From an uncultured Collinsella sp. (GTDB lineage Bacteria; Actinomycetota; Coriobacteriia; Coriobacteriales; Coriobacteriaceae): 12,106 nt of DNA. Below, in pieces: positions 1 through 6,650 of this stretch. The translations under genes were made by a program, and so were the position numbers. Under the pieces are notes generated by a model that saw only the letters and a program-made list of their open reading frames with translations, had not been told where the DNA came from and did not search any database. The first letter of the stretch is position 1, and each line of letters opens with the position of its first letter. The stretch lies in NCBI GenBank assembly GCA_900549535.1, contig UROR01000056.1, forward strand, positions 1 through 12,106. The letters are read 5' to 3'.

Positions 1-1
1 C

Positions 2-2935
2 TCGGACGCCTACGTGCTGCGCCACACTGCCTCGGGCGCTCGCCTGCTGTACCTGGCGTGCGACGACGAAAACAAGGCCTTTGCCATTGGCTTTAAGACG
101 CCGCCGGCCGATTCCACCGGCGTGTTCCATATTCTTGAGCACTCGGTGCTGTGCGGATCGGCCAAGTTTCCCGTCAAGGAGCCGTTTGTCGACCTGATCA
201 AGAGCTCCATGCAGACGTTTCTCAACGCCATGACCTACCCCGACAAGACCATCTACCCCGTTGCCACCACCAACGAGCAGGATCTGTACAACCTGATGGA
301 CGTGTACCTGGACGCGGTGTTCAACCCGGCCATCTATACCAAGCCCACCATTTTTGAGCAGGAGGGCTGGCACTACGAGCTGGACCTGCCGCAGGGCGCC
401 GAAGGCGAGGGCGACGGCAGCTCCGCGAGCCTGCGCGAGGGCACGCTGCGCTATAACGGCGTGGTGTTCAACGAGATGAAGGGTGCGCTGTCCGACCCCA
501 TGAGCGTGCTGGACGACGCCGTCAACGCCGCGCTCTATCCCGACACCGCCTATGCACACGAGAGCGGTGGCGACCCGCGCGCGATTCCTGCGCTCACCTA
601 CGAGCAGTTCCTGGACACGCACGCGCGCCACTACAACCCCTCTAACTCCTACATCACGCTCTACGGCGACCTGGACGTGGACCGCGCGCTGGCGTTTTTG
701 GACGAGCGTTATCTGTCGCAGCCGAGTGCCGCGAGCTGCCGCATGGACGCTGCCGTCGCCGCCGGCGAGGACCCGTCCACGCTGGCGCCCAATCCGCTGG
801 GCGTGCAGGCACCCGTGACCTGCGAGTACAAGCGCGTCGAGATGGCCACTACACCCGAGAACGCCCTGGTGGGCCTGGGCCTGGTGCTGGGCAGCGCGCT
901 CGACCGCAAACGCACGATCGCGGCGGATATCCTGTTCGAGGCACTGCTGGGCTCCAACGAAGCACCGGTTAAGAAGGCCATTCTGGCCGCCGGCCTGGGC
1001 GGCAACGTGGTGAGCTACACCGCGGCCGAGAGCCTGCAGCCCTACGAGCTCATCATGCTGCAAAACGCGCAGCCCGGCGTGGCGCGCGAGCTGCGCCGCG
1101 TGTTCCAGGACGCCTGCCGCGACCTATGCGAGCATGGCGTTCTGCGCGAGCGCCTGGAAGCCATCATCAGCAGCAACGAATACGACCTGCGCCAGCGCGA
1201 CTACGGTATCGCCGACGGCGTGGCCATTGCGTGCGACGCGCTGAGCACGTGGCTCTACGATGACGACGCCGCGACGCTGGCGCTCAAGTACGGCCCGGTG
1301 TACGAGGAGCTGCGCAGTGAGCTGGACGGCAGCTATTTTGAGGACCTGCTGCGCGAGCTGGTGCTGCAGAACGATCACATGGCACTGGTCGAGCTGGTGC
1401 CGGTGGACGCCGCCGAGGGTTCGGAGGGTGCCGAGGCCGCCGAGCTGGCAGCCAAGCGCGACGCCATGACCGATGCCGAGCTGGCCGACGTGGTCGAGCG
1501 CACGGCCGCGCTGCGTGCCGCGCAGGAGGCGGAAGACACGCCCGAGGCCATGGCCACGCTGCCGCGCCTGCGCGTGTCCGACATTGGCGAGGCGCGCCCC
1601 GAACCGCCGCTGATCGTGGACACGACCGCGCCCATCCCCTGCCTACGCCACGGCATCCCCACCAACCGTCTGGCCTACGCCATGCAGTATTTCGACCTGA
1701 GCTGCGTCGCATTTGAGGACCTACCCTATGTGACACTGCTCTGCCGCCTGCTTAAGCAGCTGCCCACGCGCGAGCACTCGGCCGAGGAGCTCGACAACTT
1801 GCTCGCCGGCAAGCTGGGCTTTTTGAGCTTTACGACCGAAGTCATGACCCAGCCCGACGTGGACGGCGTGCGCCCCTATCTGCTGGTGAGCGCCGGAGCC
1901 CTGTCCGAGAAGATCGATGCGCTGGCGAGTCTGCCGCGCGAGGTGTGGTCGAGCACGCTTTTGCTCGATGCCGATGCCGACCGCGTGCGCGACGTGCTCA
2001 CGCAGATTCGCATTGGGCTTGAGCAGGGATTTATCAACAACGGCCACTCGGCGGCGCTCGGTCGCGCGATGAGCTACAGCTCGCCTTCGGCCGTGGTGCG
2101 CGAGCAGCTTTCGGGCGTGGATTTCTACCTGTTCCTGAGCGATCTGCTCGAGCACTTTGACGAGCGCGTGGACGGGCTGCGTACCAAGCTTGCCGAGCTG
2201 GCGGAGCGCATCTTTGTGGCCGATGGCTGCATGGCGAGCTTTACCGGCAGCAACGAGGACTTTGACGCATACTGGGATGCCGCGGGCGACCTGGGGCTGG
2301 GTGCGGGCGATGGTGCCGATGCCGGCCGCGACGCTCTCGCGGTGCCGACGCCGCGCGACCGCCACGAGGCTTTTGTCATCCCCAGCGACATCTGTTTTGC
2401 CGCGCGTGCGTGCGATCCGCGTCGCCTGGGCATTGACGTGACGGGCGCCTGGGCGGTTGCCGCCAACGCGCTCTCCTACGACTACCTGTGGAACGAGATC
2501 CGCGTGAAGGGTGGTGCGTACGGCTGCGGATTCCGCGCGGCCGGCGAGCGTCAGGCGGCGTTCTACACCTACCGCGACCCGGCGATCGATCCTTCGATTG
2601 AGCGCGTGGCGCGCGCAGGCGAATGGCTCGGCAGCTTTGAGCCCGACGAGGCCGCCTTTGAGGGCTTTATCGTGAGCTGCGTGAGCGGCATGGACGCGCC
2701 GGTGAAGCCGTACGCGCTCACCAAGCGCCGCAACACGACCTACCTGGCCGGGCTCGATCCGCACGCACGCGAGGAGCGCCGCGCCCAGATGCTCGCCGCC
2801 ACGCCCGGTGAGCTGCGCTCGCTCGGTGCCGACGTGACGCGCATTGCGGCCGAATCGCCCACCTGTGTCTTTGGCGGCCGAGACGTCATCGCCAAGAGCA
2901 ACGCCGGCTTTAACGTCGTCGACCTGATGGGCTAA
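2..2935 (+). CDS. M16C family zinc metallopeptidase (PreP/insulinase-like), 5' partial
   Basis: This is a large inverzincin-type peptidase expected to degrade oligopeptides inside its closed two-half chamber. The frame is open to the left edge, so the true start lies outside the window; a GTG at 14 is in frame but is probably internal. Numbering from that GTG, the zinc and catalytic motif HILEH sits at residues 39-43, and the third ligand is probably Glu154 in NEMKG. The substrate-binding Arg/Tyr pair of the C-terminal half is R830 and Y836 in IRVKGGAYG, with the same spacing as in PreP. About 973 residues remain, close to the usual length of roughly 1000, so only a short N-terminal piece is missing. 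An acidic, Gly/Ser-rich insertion lies at about residues 128-142, before Glu154. I see no sign of a frameshift. The gene appears monocistronic and ends in a hairpin at 2944-2984. Family assignment is secure; physiological substrate is unknown. Confidence 0.95.
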   Translation, partial: SDAYVLRHTASGARLLYLACDDENKAFAIGFKTPPADSTGVFHILEHSVLCGSAKFPVKEPFVDLIKSSMQTFLNAMTYPDKTIYPVATTNEQDLYNLMDVYLDAVFNPAIYTKPTIFEQEGWHYELDLPQGAEGEGDGSSASLREGTLRYNGVVFNEMKGALSDPMSVLDDAVNAALYPDTAYAHESGGDPRAIPALTYEQFLDTHARHYNPSNSYITLYGDLDVDRALAFLDERYLSQPSAASCRMDAAVAAGEDPSTLAPNPLGVQAPVTCEYKRVEMATTPENALVGLGLVLGSALDRKRTIAADILFEALLGSNEAPVKKAILAAGLGGNVVSYTAAESLQPYELIMLQNAQPGVARELRRVFQDACRDLCEHGVLRERLEAIISSNEYDLRQRDYGIADGVAIACDALSTWLYDDDAATLALKYGPVYEELRSELDGSYFEDLLRELVLQNDHMALVELVPVDAAEGSEGAEAAELAAKRDAMTDAELADVVERTAALRAAQEAEDTPEAMATLPRLRVSDIGEARPEPPLIVDTTAPIPCLRHGIPTNRLAYAMQYFDLSCVAFEDLPYVTLLCRLLKQLPTREHSAEELDNLLAGKLGFLSFTTEVMTQPDVDGVRPYLLVSAGALSEKIDALASLPREVWSSTLLLDADADRVRDVLTQIRIGLEQGFINNGHSAALGRAMSYSSPSAVVREQLSGVDFYLFLSDLLEHFDERVDGLRTKLAELAERIFVADGCMASFTGSNEDFDAYWDAAGDLGLGAGDGADAGRDALAVPTPRDRHEAFVIPSDICFAARACDPRRLGIDVTGAWAVAANALSYDYLWNEIRVKGGAYGCGFRAAGERQAAFYTYRDPAIDPSIERVARAGEWLGSFEPDEAAFEGFIVSCVSGMDAPVKPYALTKRRNTTYLAGLDPHAREERRAQMLAATPGELRSLGADVTRIAAESPTCVFGGRDVIAKSNAGFNVVDLMG

Positions 2936-2943
2936 CGCACAGC

Positions 2944-2989
2944 AAAGGTAGATTTTTGGGACATGCCTGAAAATCTACCTTTTTCTTTT
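2944..2989 (+). terminator. Rho-independent-type terminator after the M16 peptidase gene
   Basis: A 13-bp perfect stem pairs 2944-2956 with 2970-2982 around a 13-nt loop, 8 nt after the stop codon. A T-rich tail (TTTTTCTTTT) follows. The stem is AT-rich, unlike typical terminators of high-GC bacteria. Part of it is a dispersed repeat (see 2949-2967), so the terminator may derive from a repeat element. Confidence 0.6.
2949..2967 (+). repeat. Dispersed 19-nt repeat, copy 1
   Basis: The 19 bases TAGATTTTTGGGACATGCC occur here and, in inverted orientation and without mismatch, at 6554-6572. Here they form one arm and most of the loop of the hairpin after the M16 gene. Confidence 0.8.
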
Positions 2990-3001
2990 GCCGCAGTCTG
3001 C

Positions 3002-3151
3002 CGGTTTGTCTCGATCTGTAACGCTAAGACGGCAATATTAGCTCCAGATGTTACAAATCGAGACGTTTTCGGATGACGCCGGCCCTTTGTCTCAATCTGT
3101 AACATCTAGGTCCGATTTTGCCGAGCTACTGTTACAGATCGAGACAAACCG
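3002..3151. repeat. Nested inverted-repeat array (four GTCTCGATCTGTAAC boxes)
   Basis: Four copies of a 15-nt box alternate in orientation at 3008-3022 (forward), 3050-3064 (reverse), 3089-3103 (forward) and 3131-3145 (reverse). Each forward/reverse pair forms a 57-bp unit with a 27-nt spacer. The outermost arms, 3002-3022 and 3131-3151, are a perfect 21-nt inverted repeat. The first spacer matches the reverse complement of the second at 16 of 27 positions, so the second unit is a diverged inverted copy of the first. The stretch can fold either as two short hairpins or as one long imperfect hairpin. No coding sequence is seen in it. It resembles REP/BIME-type palindromic elements in design; its function is unknown. 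Confidence 0.85.
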
Positions 3152-3247
3152 CCGCAAACATCCGCTCTTCGTCAAAACCCACGAAGGTGTCCATGAACTG
3201 CCCCCCTTGCGATGGTTTGTGTGATGGTTTGGGTGTTTGCCCAGATA

Positions 3248-3286
3248 AAACCTGCCAAAATAAACCTGTCCCTTTTTGGTAGGTTT
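3248..3286 (+). promoter_or_regulatory. Hairpin just upstream of the cyclo-ligase RBS
   Basis: Bases 3248-3260 pair with 3274-3286 (13 bp, one G-T wobble) around a 13-nt loop. The stem ends 4 nt before the GAGGAGG ribosome binding site at 3291-3297. The loop holds a second copy of AAACCTG (3262-3268, first copy 3248-3254) that could compete for the same right arm through a 6-bp pairing. It could be a leader structure that affects translation, or simply another intergenic palindrome. No ligand-binding riboswitch core is recognisable. Confidence 0.5.
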
Positions 3287-3302
3287 GCTAGAGGAGGCTG
3301 GG

Positions 3303-3899
3303 ATGGACAAGGCTGAGTTGCGGCGGGCGGCGATTGCTCGGCGCGATGCTCTTGATTTGGATGTGCGGGCGGCAAAGTCCGCTGATATCTGCGTGCGGCT
3401 CGTTGAGCTACTGGGCCGCTCGGATCCCGCAGCCCCGCACACCGTTGCCGTCTATGCCGCGATGGGTTCCGAAGTCGATCCTGCCGCGTTTGCCGCAGCG
3501 GCCGCCAAACGCGGCTGGCGCGTGGCCTATCCGTGCATGCTCTCGGCAATTGATGCCGCAGCTTGTGGCCAGCGCATGTGCATGCGGGCAGTTGCCGCCG
3601 ACGATACGTCCGCGGCTCCGTTTATCGCCCACCCCACGCGGGCCTTCGCGGCCACGGACATCGACAGCAGCCGCTTCCCTATCGTGCCTGCCGAAGCTCT
3701 CGACATGATCGTCGTGCCGCTCGTAGCCTTCGACTGCACCGGCGCGCGCCTAGGCTACGGCGGCGGCTGCTATGACCGCTACCTGCCCATGCTCTCACCC
3801 GCATGTCAAATCATCGGTATCGCCTTTGACGAGCAGCGCGTCGACGGCGTTCCCACCGAAACCCACGACCTGCCGCTACCCCACATCATCAGCGCCTGA
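3303..3899 (+). CDS. 5-formyltetrahydrofolate cyclo-ligase
   Basis: The product should catalyse the ATP-dependent conversion of 5-formyl-THF to 5,10-methenyl-THF (EC 6.3.3.2) in the cytosol, returning stored or inhibitory folate to the one-carbon pool. The protein has 198 residues, the normal size. The N-terminus (KAELRRAAIARRDAL) is the usual basic helix of the family. The C-terminal signature VPLVAFDCTGARLGYGGGCY, followed by DRYLP, carries the Gly-rich nucleotide/folate loop. ATG at 3303 is chosen because GAGGAGG (3291-3297) sits 5 nt upstream; an in-frame TTG at 3276 would place that RBS inside the gene. The gene stands alone between repeat-rich spacers. It converges with the minus-strand gene ending at 4067, with a palindrome between them. 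Confidence in function is high. Confidence 0.95.
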   Translation: MDKAELRRAAIARRDALDLDVRAAKSADICVRLVELLGRSDPAAPHTVAVYAAMGSEVDPAAFAAAAAKRGWRVAYPCMLSAIDAAACGQRMCMRAVAADDTSAAPFIAHPTRAFAATDIDSSRFPIVPAEALDMIVVPLVAFDCTGARLGYGGGCYDRYLPMLSPACQIIGIAFDEQRVDGVPTETHDLPLPHIISA

Positions 3900-3924
3900 T
3901 CGCCGCTGTTTCGCACCCGCAAGA

Positions 3925-4042
3925 TGAGCGTGGAAAATCTCCCACTTTGGGCCCCCTTACGAGCCAAAAGTGGGAGATTATCCACGCTCATTCAACAAGC
4001 GTCCAGATTTCCACGCTCGTCCGTCTGATTTTCCACGCTCGT
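3925..4042. repeat. Hairpin plus 22-bp box element, copy A
   Basis: Arms 3925-3948 and 3967-3990 form a 24-nt inverted repeat (23 of 24 matching) with an 18-nt loop. To the right follow two boxes containing TCCACGCTC at 4010-4018 and 4032-4040, 22 bp apart. The same nonamer ends the right arm (3981-3989) and appears inverted in the left arm (3927-3935). The design and spacing (29 then 22) match copy B at 5326-5467. No T-run follows the hairpin on either strand, so it is not a canonical terminator, although it lies between two convergent gene ends. Confidence 0.85.
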
Positions 4043-4066
4043 GCAGCCAATCGCCTTGCAACTGCC

Positions 4067-5029
4067 TCAGCACGCACGCGGCACGCCGGCGACCTTGAGC
4101 TTGCGATCGAGCTTTGTCGGATCCCTTAGATCATCCCAGCACAAGCGCACGATCTTGCAGTTATCAAGCAGCGAAAGCCTCGACTCGCGCTGACGCTCAT
4201 CGAACTGCGCCTTTGCGAGCTTGCCCTCCTCCGCCGCTTTCTCGCTTTTAACGAATCCGTCGAACTCACCGATAATCAGCTGGTCGCCCACGCGCCACAA
4301 GTAGTCGACGCGATACGGCCGCCCCGGCTCAACCGGGTCGAACAGCTCAACTTGCAGCTCCGGCATCTGCCAGCCGCGCTCAATCATCAGGGCACGCGCC
4401 TTGGACTCGCCACCGCTTTCCGACAGGCCATCGGCACACCGCGCAACCCTGCGCGCCATCACAACACCGCGACGATTCAGGCCAAGCTTATCGACCGTCT
4501 CAACGAGATGCTCCTTCGACAAAAGTTGCTCATGGAGTGCCGAATCCGCGATGATCAGTCCCTCGACAAACGATGCATCGACCAAGCAATCCGTAATCGT
4601 TTGATCGATATCGGTTACGGCGATATCCATCTGGATGGCCCGTGTTTGACGAGCATAGCGATGACGAATGACCTGAGAGCCCGGCGTCGTCGATTGGGCC
4701 GGCATCGCGGCGATATGGATGTGCGTCAAATTGGCATGCGAAACCGAAAGGCCATAGATAACAGCCGCCGTATAGGAGCAAAATGTCCAATCGGGGTGCT
4801 TTTGCGCAAGCGCCCGCACCCGATGCAGATAACGCTGCCGAAACTTGAGCTCGGACCAGTATGCCGGACGCGCATACAGCCCCGGCATGACCGCCTCTAG
4901 ACTTCCCACCTCCGCCCGCCGCTCAATCTGCTTTGCCTCCGCCGCCGTGCGCGCGTACACGCAGCTCATCTGCTGTTCGCACGCCTTAATGTGACTTGCA
5001 AGTCTTTGATTCGCCGTCATGTTTCCCAT
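4067..5029 (-). CDS. AbiEi-like antitoxin-domain protein with C-terminal PD-(D/E)XK-like nuclease domain
   Basis: I read this 320-residue protein as two parts. Residues about 25-150 resemble the AbiEi antitoxin family: a winged-helix-like start ending in MPGLYARPAYW, then FCSYTAAVIYGLS, the family's 'ALxxxGL' region. Residues about 205-300 look like a Vsr/DUF559-type PD-(D/E)XK fold: E208 in GGESKAR, D242 in RVDYLW, E255 and D257 in IIGEFDG, and K261. ATG at 5029 is chosen because GGGAGG ends 4 nt upstream; a TTG at 5092 lacks a comparable site. No AbiEii nucleotidyltransferase toxin lies next to it, so an ordinary type IV toxin-antitoxin pair is not present. By eye its GC content is lower than that of neighbouring genes, and repeat elements flank it on both sides, which suggests acquisition. 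Role unproven: defence nuclease, regulator, or both. Confidence 0.85.
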   Translation of the reverse strand: MGNMTANQRLASHIKACEQQMSCVYARTAAEAKQIERRAEVGSLEAVMPGLYARPAYWSELKFRQRYLHRVRALAQKHPDWTFCSYTAAVIYGLSVSHANLTHIHIAAMPAQSTTPGSQVIRHRYARQTRAIQMDIAVTDIDQTITDCLVDASFVEGLIIADSALHEQLLSKEHLVETVDKLGLNRRGVVMARRVARCADGLSESGGESKARALMIERGWQMPELQVELFDPVEPGRPYRVDYLWRVGDQLIIGEFDGFVKSEKAAEEGKLAKAQFDERQRESRLSLLDNCKIVRLCWDDLRDPTKLDRKLKVAGVPRAC

Positions 5030-5084
5030 GTCGCCTCCCAACTGTTGGAGCGGCGCAAACGTACCAGACGGTTTCATGCGAAGT

Positions 5085-5116
5085 CTGACCAAATACCGTC
5101 CAGGCGCTGACCAAAT
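5085..5116 (-). promoter_or_regulatory. Direct repeats in the leader of the AbiEi-like gene (possible operator)
   Basis: CTGACCAAAT occurs at 5085-5094 and 5107-5116, a 22-bp period. The sequence GACGGTTT flanks it at 5068-5075 and 5121-5128, with an inverted ACCGTC at 5095-5100. The repeats lie between the predicted promoter (5149-5177) and the start codon, a place where an autoregulator could bind. This is inference only. Confidence 0.35.
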
Positions 5117-5148
5117 GCTTGACGGTTTTGGACGTTTTAGGCTGATGG

Positions 5149-5177
5149 CTTATATCTGCAGGTAGAAGCCTTGCCAA
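5149..5177 (-). promoter_or_regulatory. Predicted promoter of the AbiEi-like gene
   Basis: On the minus strand, TTGGCA (5177-5172) and TATAAG (5154-5149) are separated by exactly 17 bp, each matching the sigma-70 consensus at 5 of 6 bases. Transcription would start near 5142 and leave a leader of about 110 nt before the ATG at 5029. Confidence 0.6.
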
Positions 5178-5318
5178 GAGGTCCCTGTCTCCACATTTTG
5201 AGGCCTTGGTCCATTGGATTATCAGAAAGAAAAACCCGTCGAGATTCAAGACTACGCCAAATGCGACTTTGCCTCTGCATGCACCGTCTCTTAGCCGAGC
5301 CATCGGCATCTACATGCC

Positions 5319-5388
5319 TAAAAAATGAGCGTGGATAATCTCCCGTTTTGAGCCTAGTTTTGAGCCAAAAGTGGGAGATTATCCACGC
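5319..5388 (-). terminator. Probable terminator for metA, formed by the copy B hairpin
   Basis: Read on the minus strand downstream of metA, the 16-bp hairpin stem ends at 5329 and is followed by TCATTTTTTAGG, a T-run 4-10 nt after the stem. This fits an intrinsic terminator. The distance from the metA stop codon is about 125 nt because the tandem units lie between. Confidence 0.45.
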
Positions 5389-5467
5389 CCGATTTGTAAA
5401 CGTCCGAAAATCCACGCTCGTGTGTCCGAAAATCCACGCTCGTGTGTCCGAAAATCCACGTTCGTCA
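5326..5467. repeat. Hairpin plus 22-bp tandem repeat element, copy B
   Basis: A perfect 16-nt inverted repeat (5329-5344 with 5373-5388) forms the core of a hairpin whose centre holds GTTTTGAGCC twice (5345-5354, 5357-5366). It is followed by three 22-bp tandem units at 5402-5423, 5424-5445 and 5446-5467; the first two are identical and the third differs slightly. The nonamer TCCACGCTC or a close variant starts at 5382, 5411, 5433 and 5455, giving spacings of 29, 22 and 22, the same layout as copy A with one more unit. Confidence 0.9.
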
Positions 5468-5512
5468 CGCCGCGAGCACAGCAACGGCCGCAGCAGCAAC
5501 CACAGCTACAGC

Positions 5513-6439
5513 CTAGCGCTCCTCGCCGGCGCGGGCCAGGTCGTAGGGCGTGGTCTGGTAGACGTAGTAGTTGAGCCAGTTGGTGTAGAGCAGCTGAGCC
5601 TGGCTGCGCCAGACGTTACGCGGCTCGGCGGTGGGGTCGTCGCCCGGGAAGTAATGCGCTGGCACCTGAGGGTTGAGGCCGCGCTTCACGTCGCGCTCGT
5701 ACTCCAGGCGCAACGTGTCGGTATCGTACTCGGGATGACCAAAGACAAAGAAGCGACGGCTATCGGTCGACTTGACAATGTACAGGCCCACCTCGTCGGA
5801 CACGGCCACAACCTCAAGCTGTGGCTCGGCCTCCACGTCCTCGCGCCGCACATCGGTGTTGCGCGAATGCACGGCATAGAAACGGTCGTCAAAGCCGCGG
5901 ACCAGCGGGCTTTGCGGCTTCACCAGATAATGCTCGAACACGCCACTCGCCTTTGCCGGCAGGTCGTACTTCTGGATACCGTAATGATGGTAGAGCCCCG
6001 CCTGCGCGCCCCAACAAATGTGCAGCGTGGAGTGCACGTGCGTGGTGGACCAATCCATGATCTGGCAGAGCTCGGGCCAGTAGTCGACCTCCTCGAACGG
6101 CATCTGCTCCACCGGCGCACCCGTGATGATCAGGCCGTCGTAGTGGATGTCGCGGATGTCGTCGAACGTGCGATAGAACGTCTCCAGGTGGCCGGCGCTC
6201 ACGTGCGTGGCCTCGTGCGTTTTCGTGCGCAGCAGGTCCACCTCCACCTGCAGCGGCGTGTTGGAGAGCTTGCGCATGATCTGCGTCTCGGTGGCGATCT
6301 TGGTGGGCATGAGGTTGAGGATGAGCACGCGCAGCGGACGGATGTCCTGGTGCAGCGCACGGTACTCGGTCATGACAAAGATGTTCTCGCTCTCGAGCTG
6401 CGCGGCGGCAGGGAGGGCGTCGGGGATGCGAATGGGCAT
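5513..6439 (-). CDS. metA: Homoserine O-acyltransferase MetA; acetyl-CoA use predicted
   Basis: The enzyme acylates L-homoserine in the first committed step of methionine biosynthesis. The 308-residue protein is full length for the MetA family. The triad matches standard numbering: C142 in HICWGAQAG, H235 and E237 in FGHPEYD. Position 111, in GAPVEQMPFEEVDYW, is Glu. In characterised MetA proteins Glu111 goes with acetyl-CoA and Gly111 (as in E. coli) with succinyl-CoA, so this is probably a homoserine O-acetyltransferase (EC 2.3.1.31) despite the family's usual 'succinyltransferase' name. ATG at 6439 is supported by AAGGAG (6445-6450) with a 5-nt gap. The gene is monocistronic here and divergent from the dehydrogenase at 6651. 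I see no SAM riboswitch or T-box in the 211-bp gap. The partner sulfhydrylase is not in the window. Confidence 0.95.
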   Translation of the reverse strand: MPIRIPDALPAAAQLESENIFVMTEYRALHQDIRPLRVLILNLMPTKIATETQIMRKLSNTPLQVEVDLLRTKTHEATHVSAGHLETFYRTFDDIRDIHYDGLIITGAPVEQMPFEEVDYWPELCQIMDWSTTHVHSTLHICWGAQAGLYHHYGIQKYDLPAKASGVFEHYLVKPQSPLVRGFDDRFYAVHSRNTDVRREDVEAEPQLEVVAVSDEVGLYIVKSTDSRRFFVFGHPEYDTDTLRLEYERDVKRGLNPQVPAHYFPGDDPTAEPRNVWRSQAQLLYTNWLNYYVYQTTPYDLARAGEER

Positions 6440-6553
6440 GGATGCTCCTTACGAGTCAGTTGCAGCTATGGTACAACGACCGGCCCCATCCGAGCGAGCA
6501 CATCACCCAGCGATGCCGTCAGCGGCCCAAATCACCCCAAAAGTAGAGATTAG

Positions 6554-6572
6554 GGCATGTCCCAAAAATCTA
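6554..6572 (-). repeat. Dispersed 19-nt repeat, copy 2 (inverted)
   Basis: This is the exact reverse complement of 2949-2967. The surrounding bases 6547-6571 can fold into a weak interrupted hairpin (AGATT/AATCT plus GGG/CCC), more degenerate than copy 1. It lies in the metA/dehydrogenase divergent spacer, about 35 bp before the predicted -10 of the dehydrogenase gene. Confidence 0.8.
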
Positions 6573-6607
6573 TGGCGCTTTAGCCTAGCAAAGTGGCAGC
6601 AGGACGC

Positions 6608-6613
6608 TACAAT
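6608..6613 (+). promoter_or_regulatory. Candidate -10 element of the dehydrogenase gene
   Basis: TACAAT matches the sigma-70 -10 consensus at 5 of 6 bases and lies 37 bp before the ATG at 6651. No good -35 hexamer is seen at the right distance, so the promoter call is tentative. Confidence 0.35.
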
Positions 6614-6650
6614 GGTTCGACGCGAAAAACTCGGCCGAAAGGATACATAT

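Noticed and set aside
1721..2764. 347-codon minus-strand open frame in the M16 gene
   Set aside because: The opposite strand encodes the C-terminal half of a conserved peptidase; the translation is Arg/His/Val-rich shadow sequence.
5402..5467. CRISPR-like array
   Set aside because: The 22-bp units are contiguous tandem repeats without variable spacers, and no cas genes are present.
5348..6553. 401-codon plus-strand open frame opposite metA
   Set aside because: It is antisense to a complete, motif-perfect MetA, has no RBS, and starts inside the tandem repeat; high GC content keeps the opposite frame open.
6207..6650. N-terminal extension of the dehydrogenase in the same open frame
   Set aside because: The extension runs through the metA promoter and start region; the ATG at 6651 has a good RBS and begins exactly at the Rossmann fold.
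6440..6650. SAM riboswitch or T-box upstream of metA
   Set aside because: I could not find the conserved core of either; the metA leader is short and unstructured apart from the dispersed repeat.
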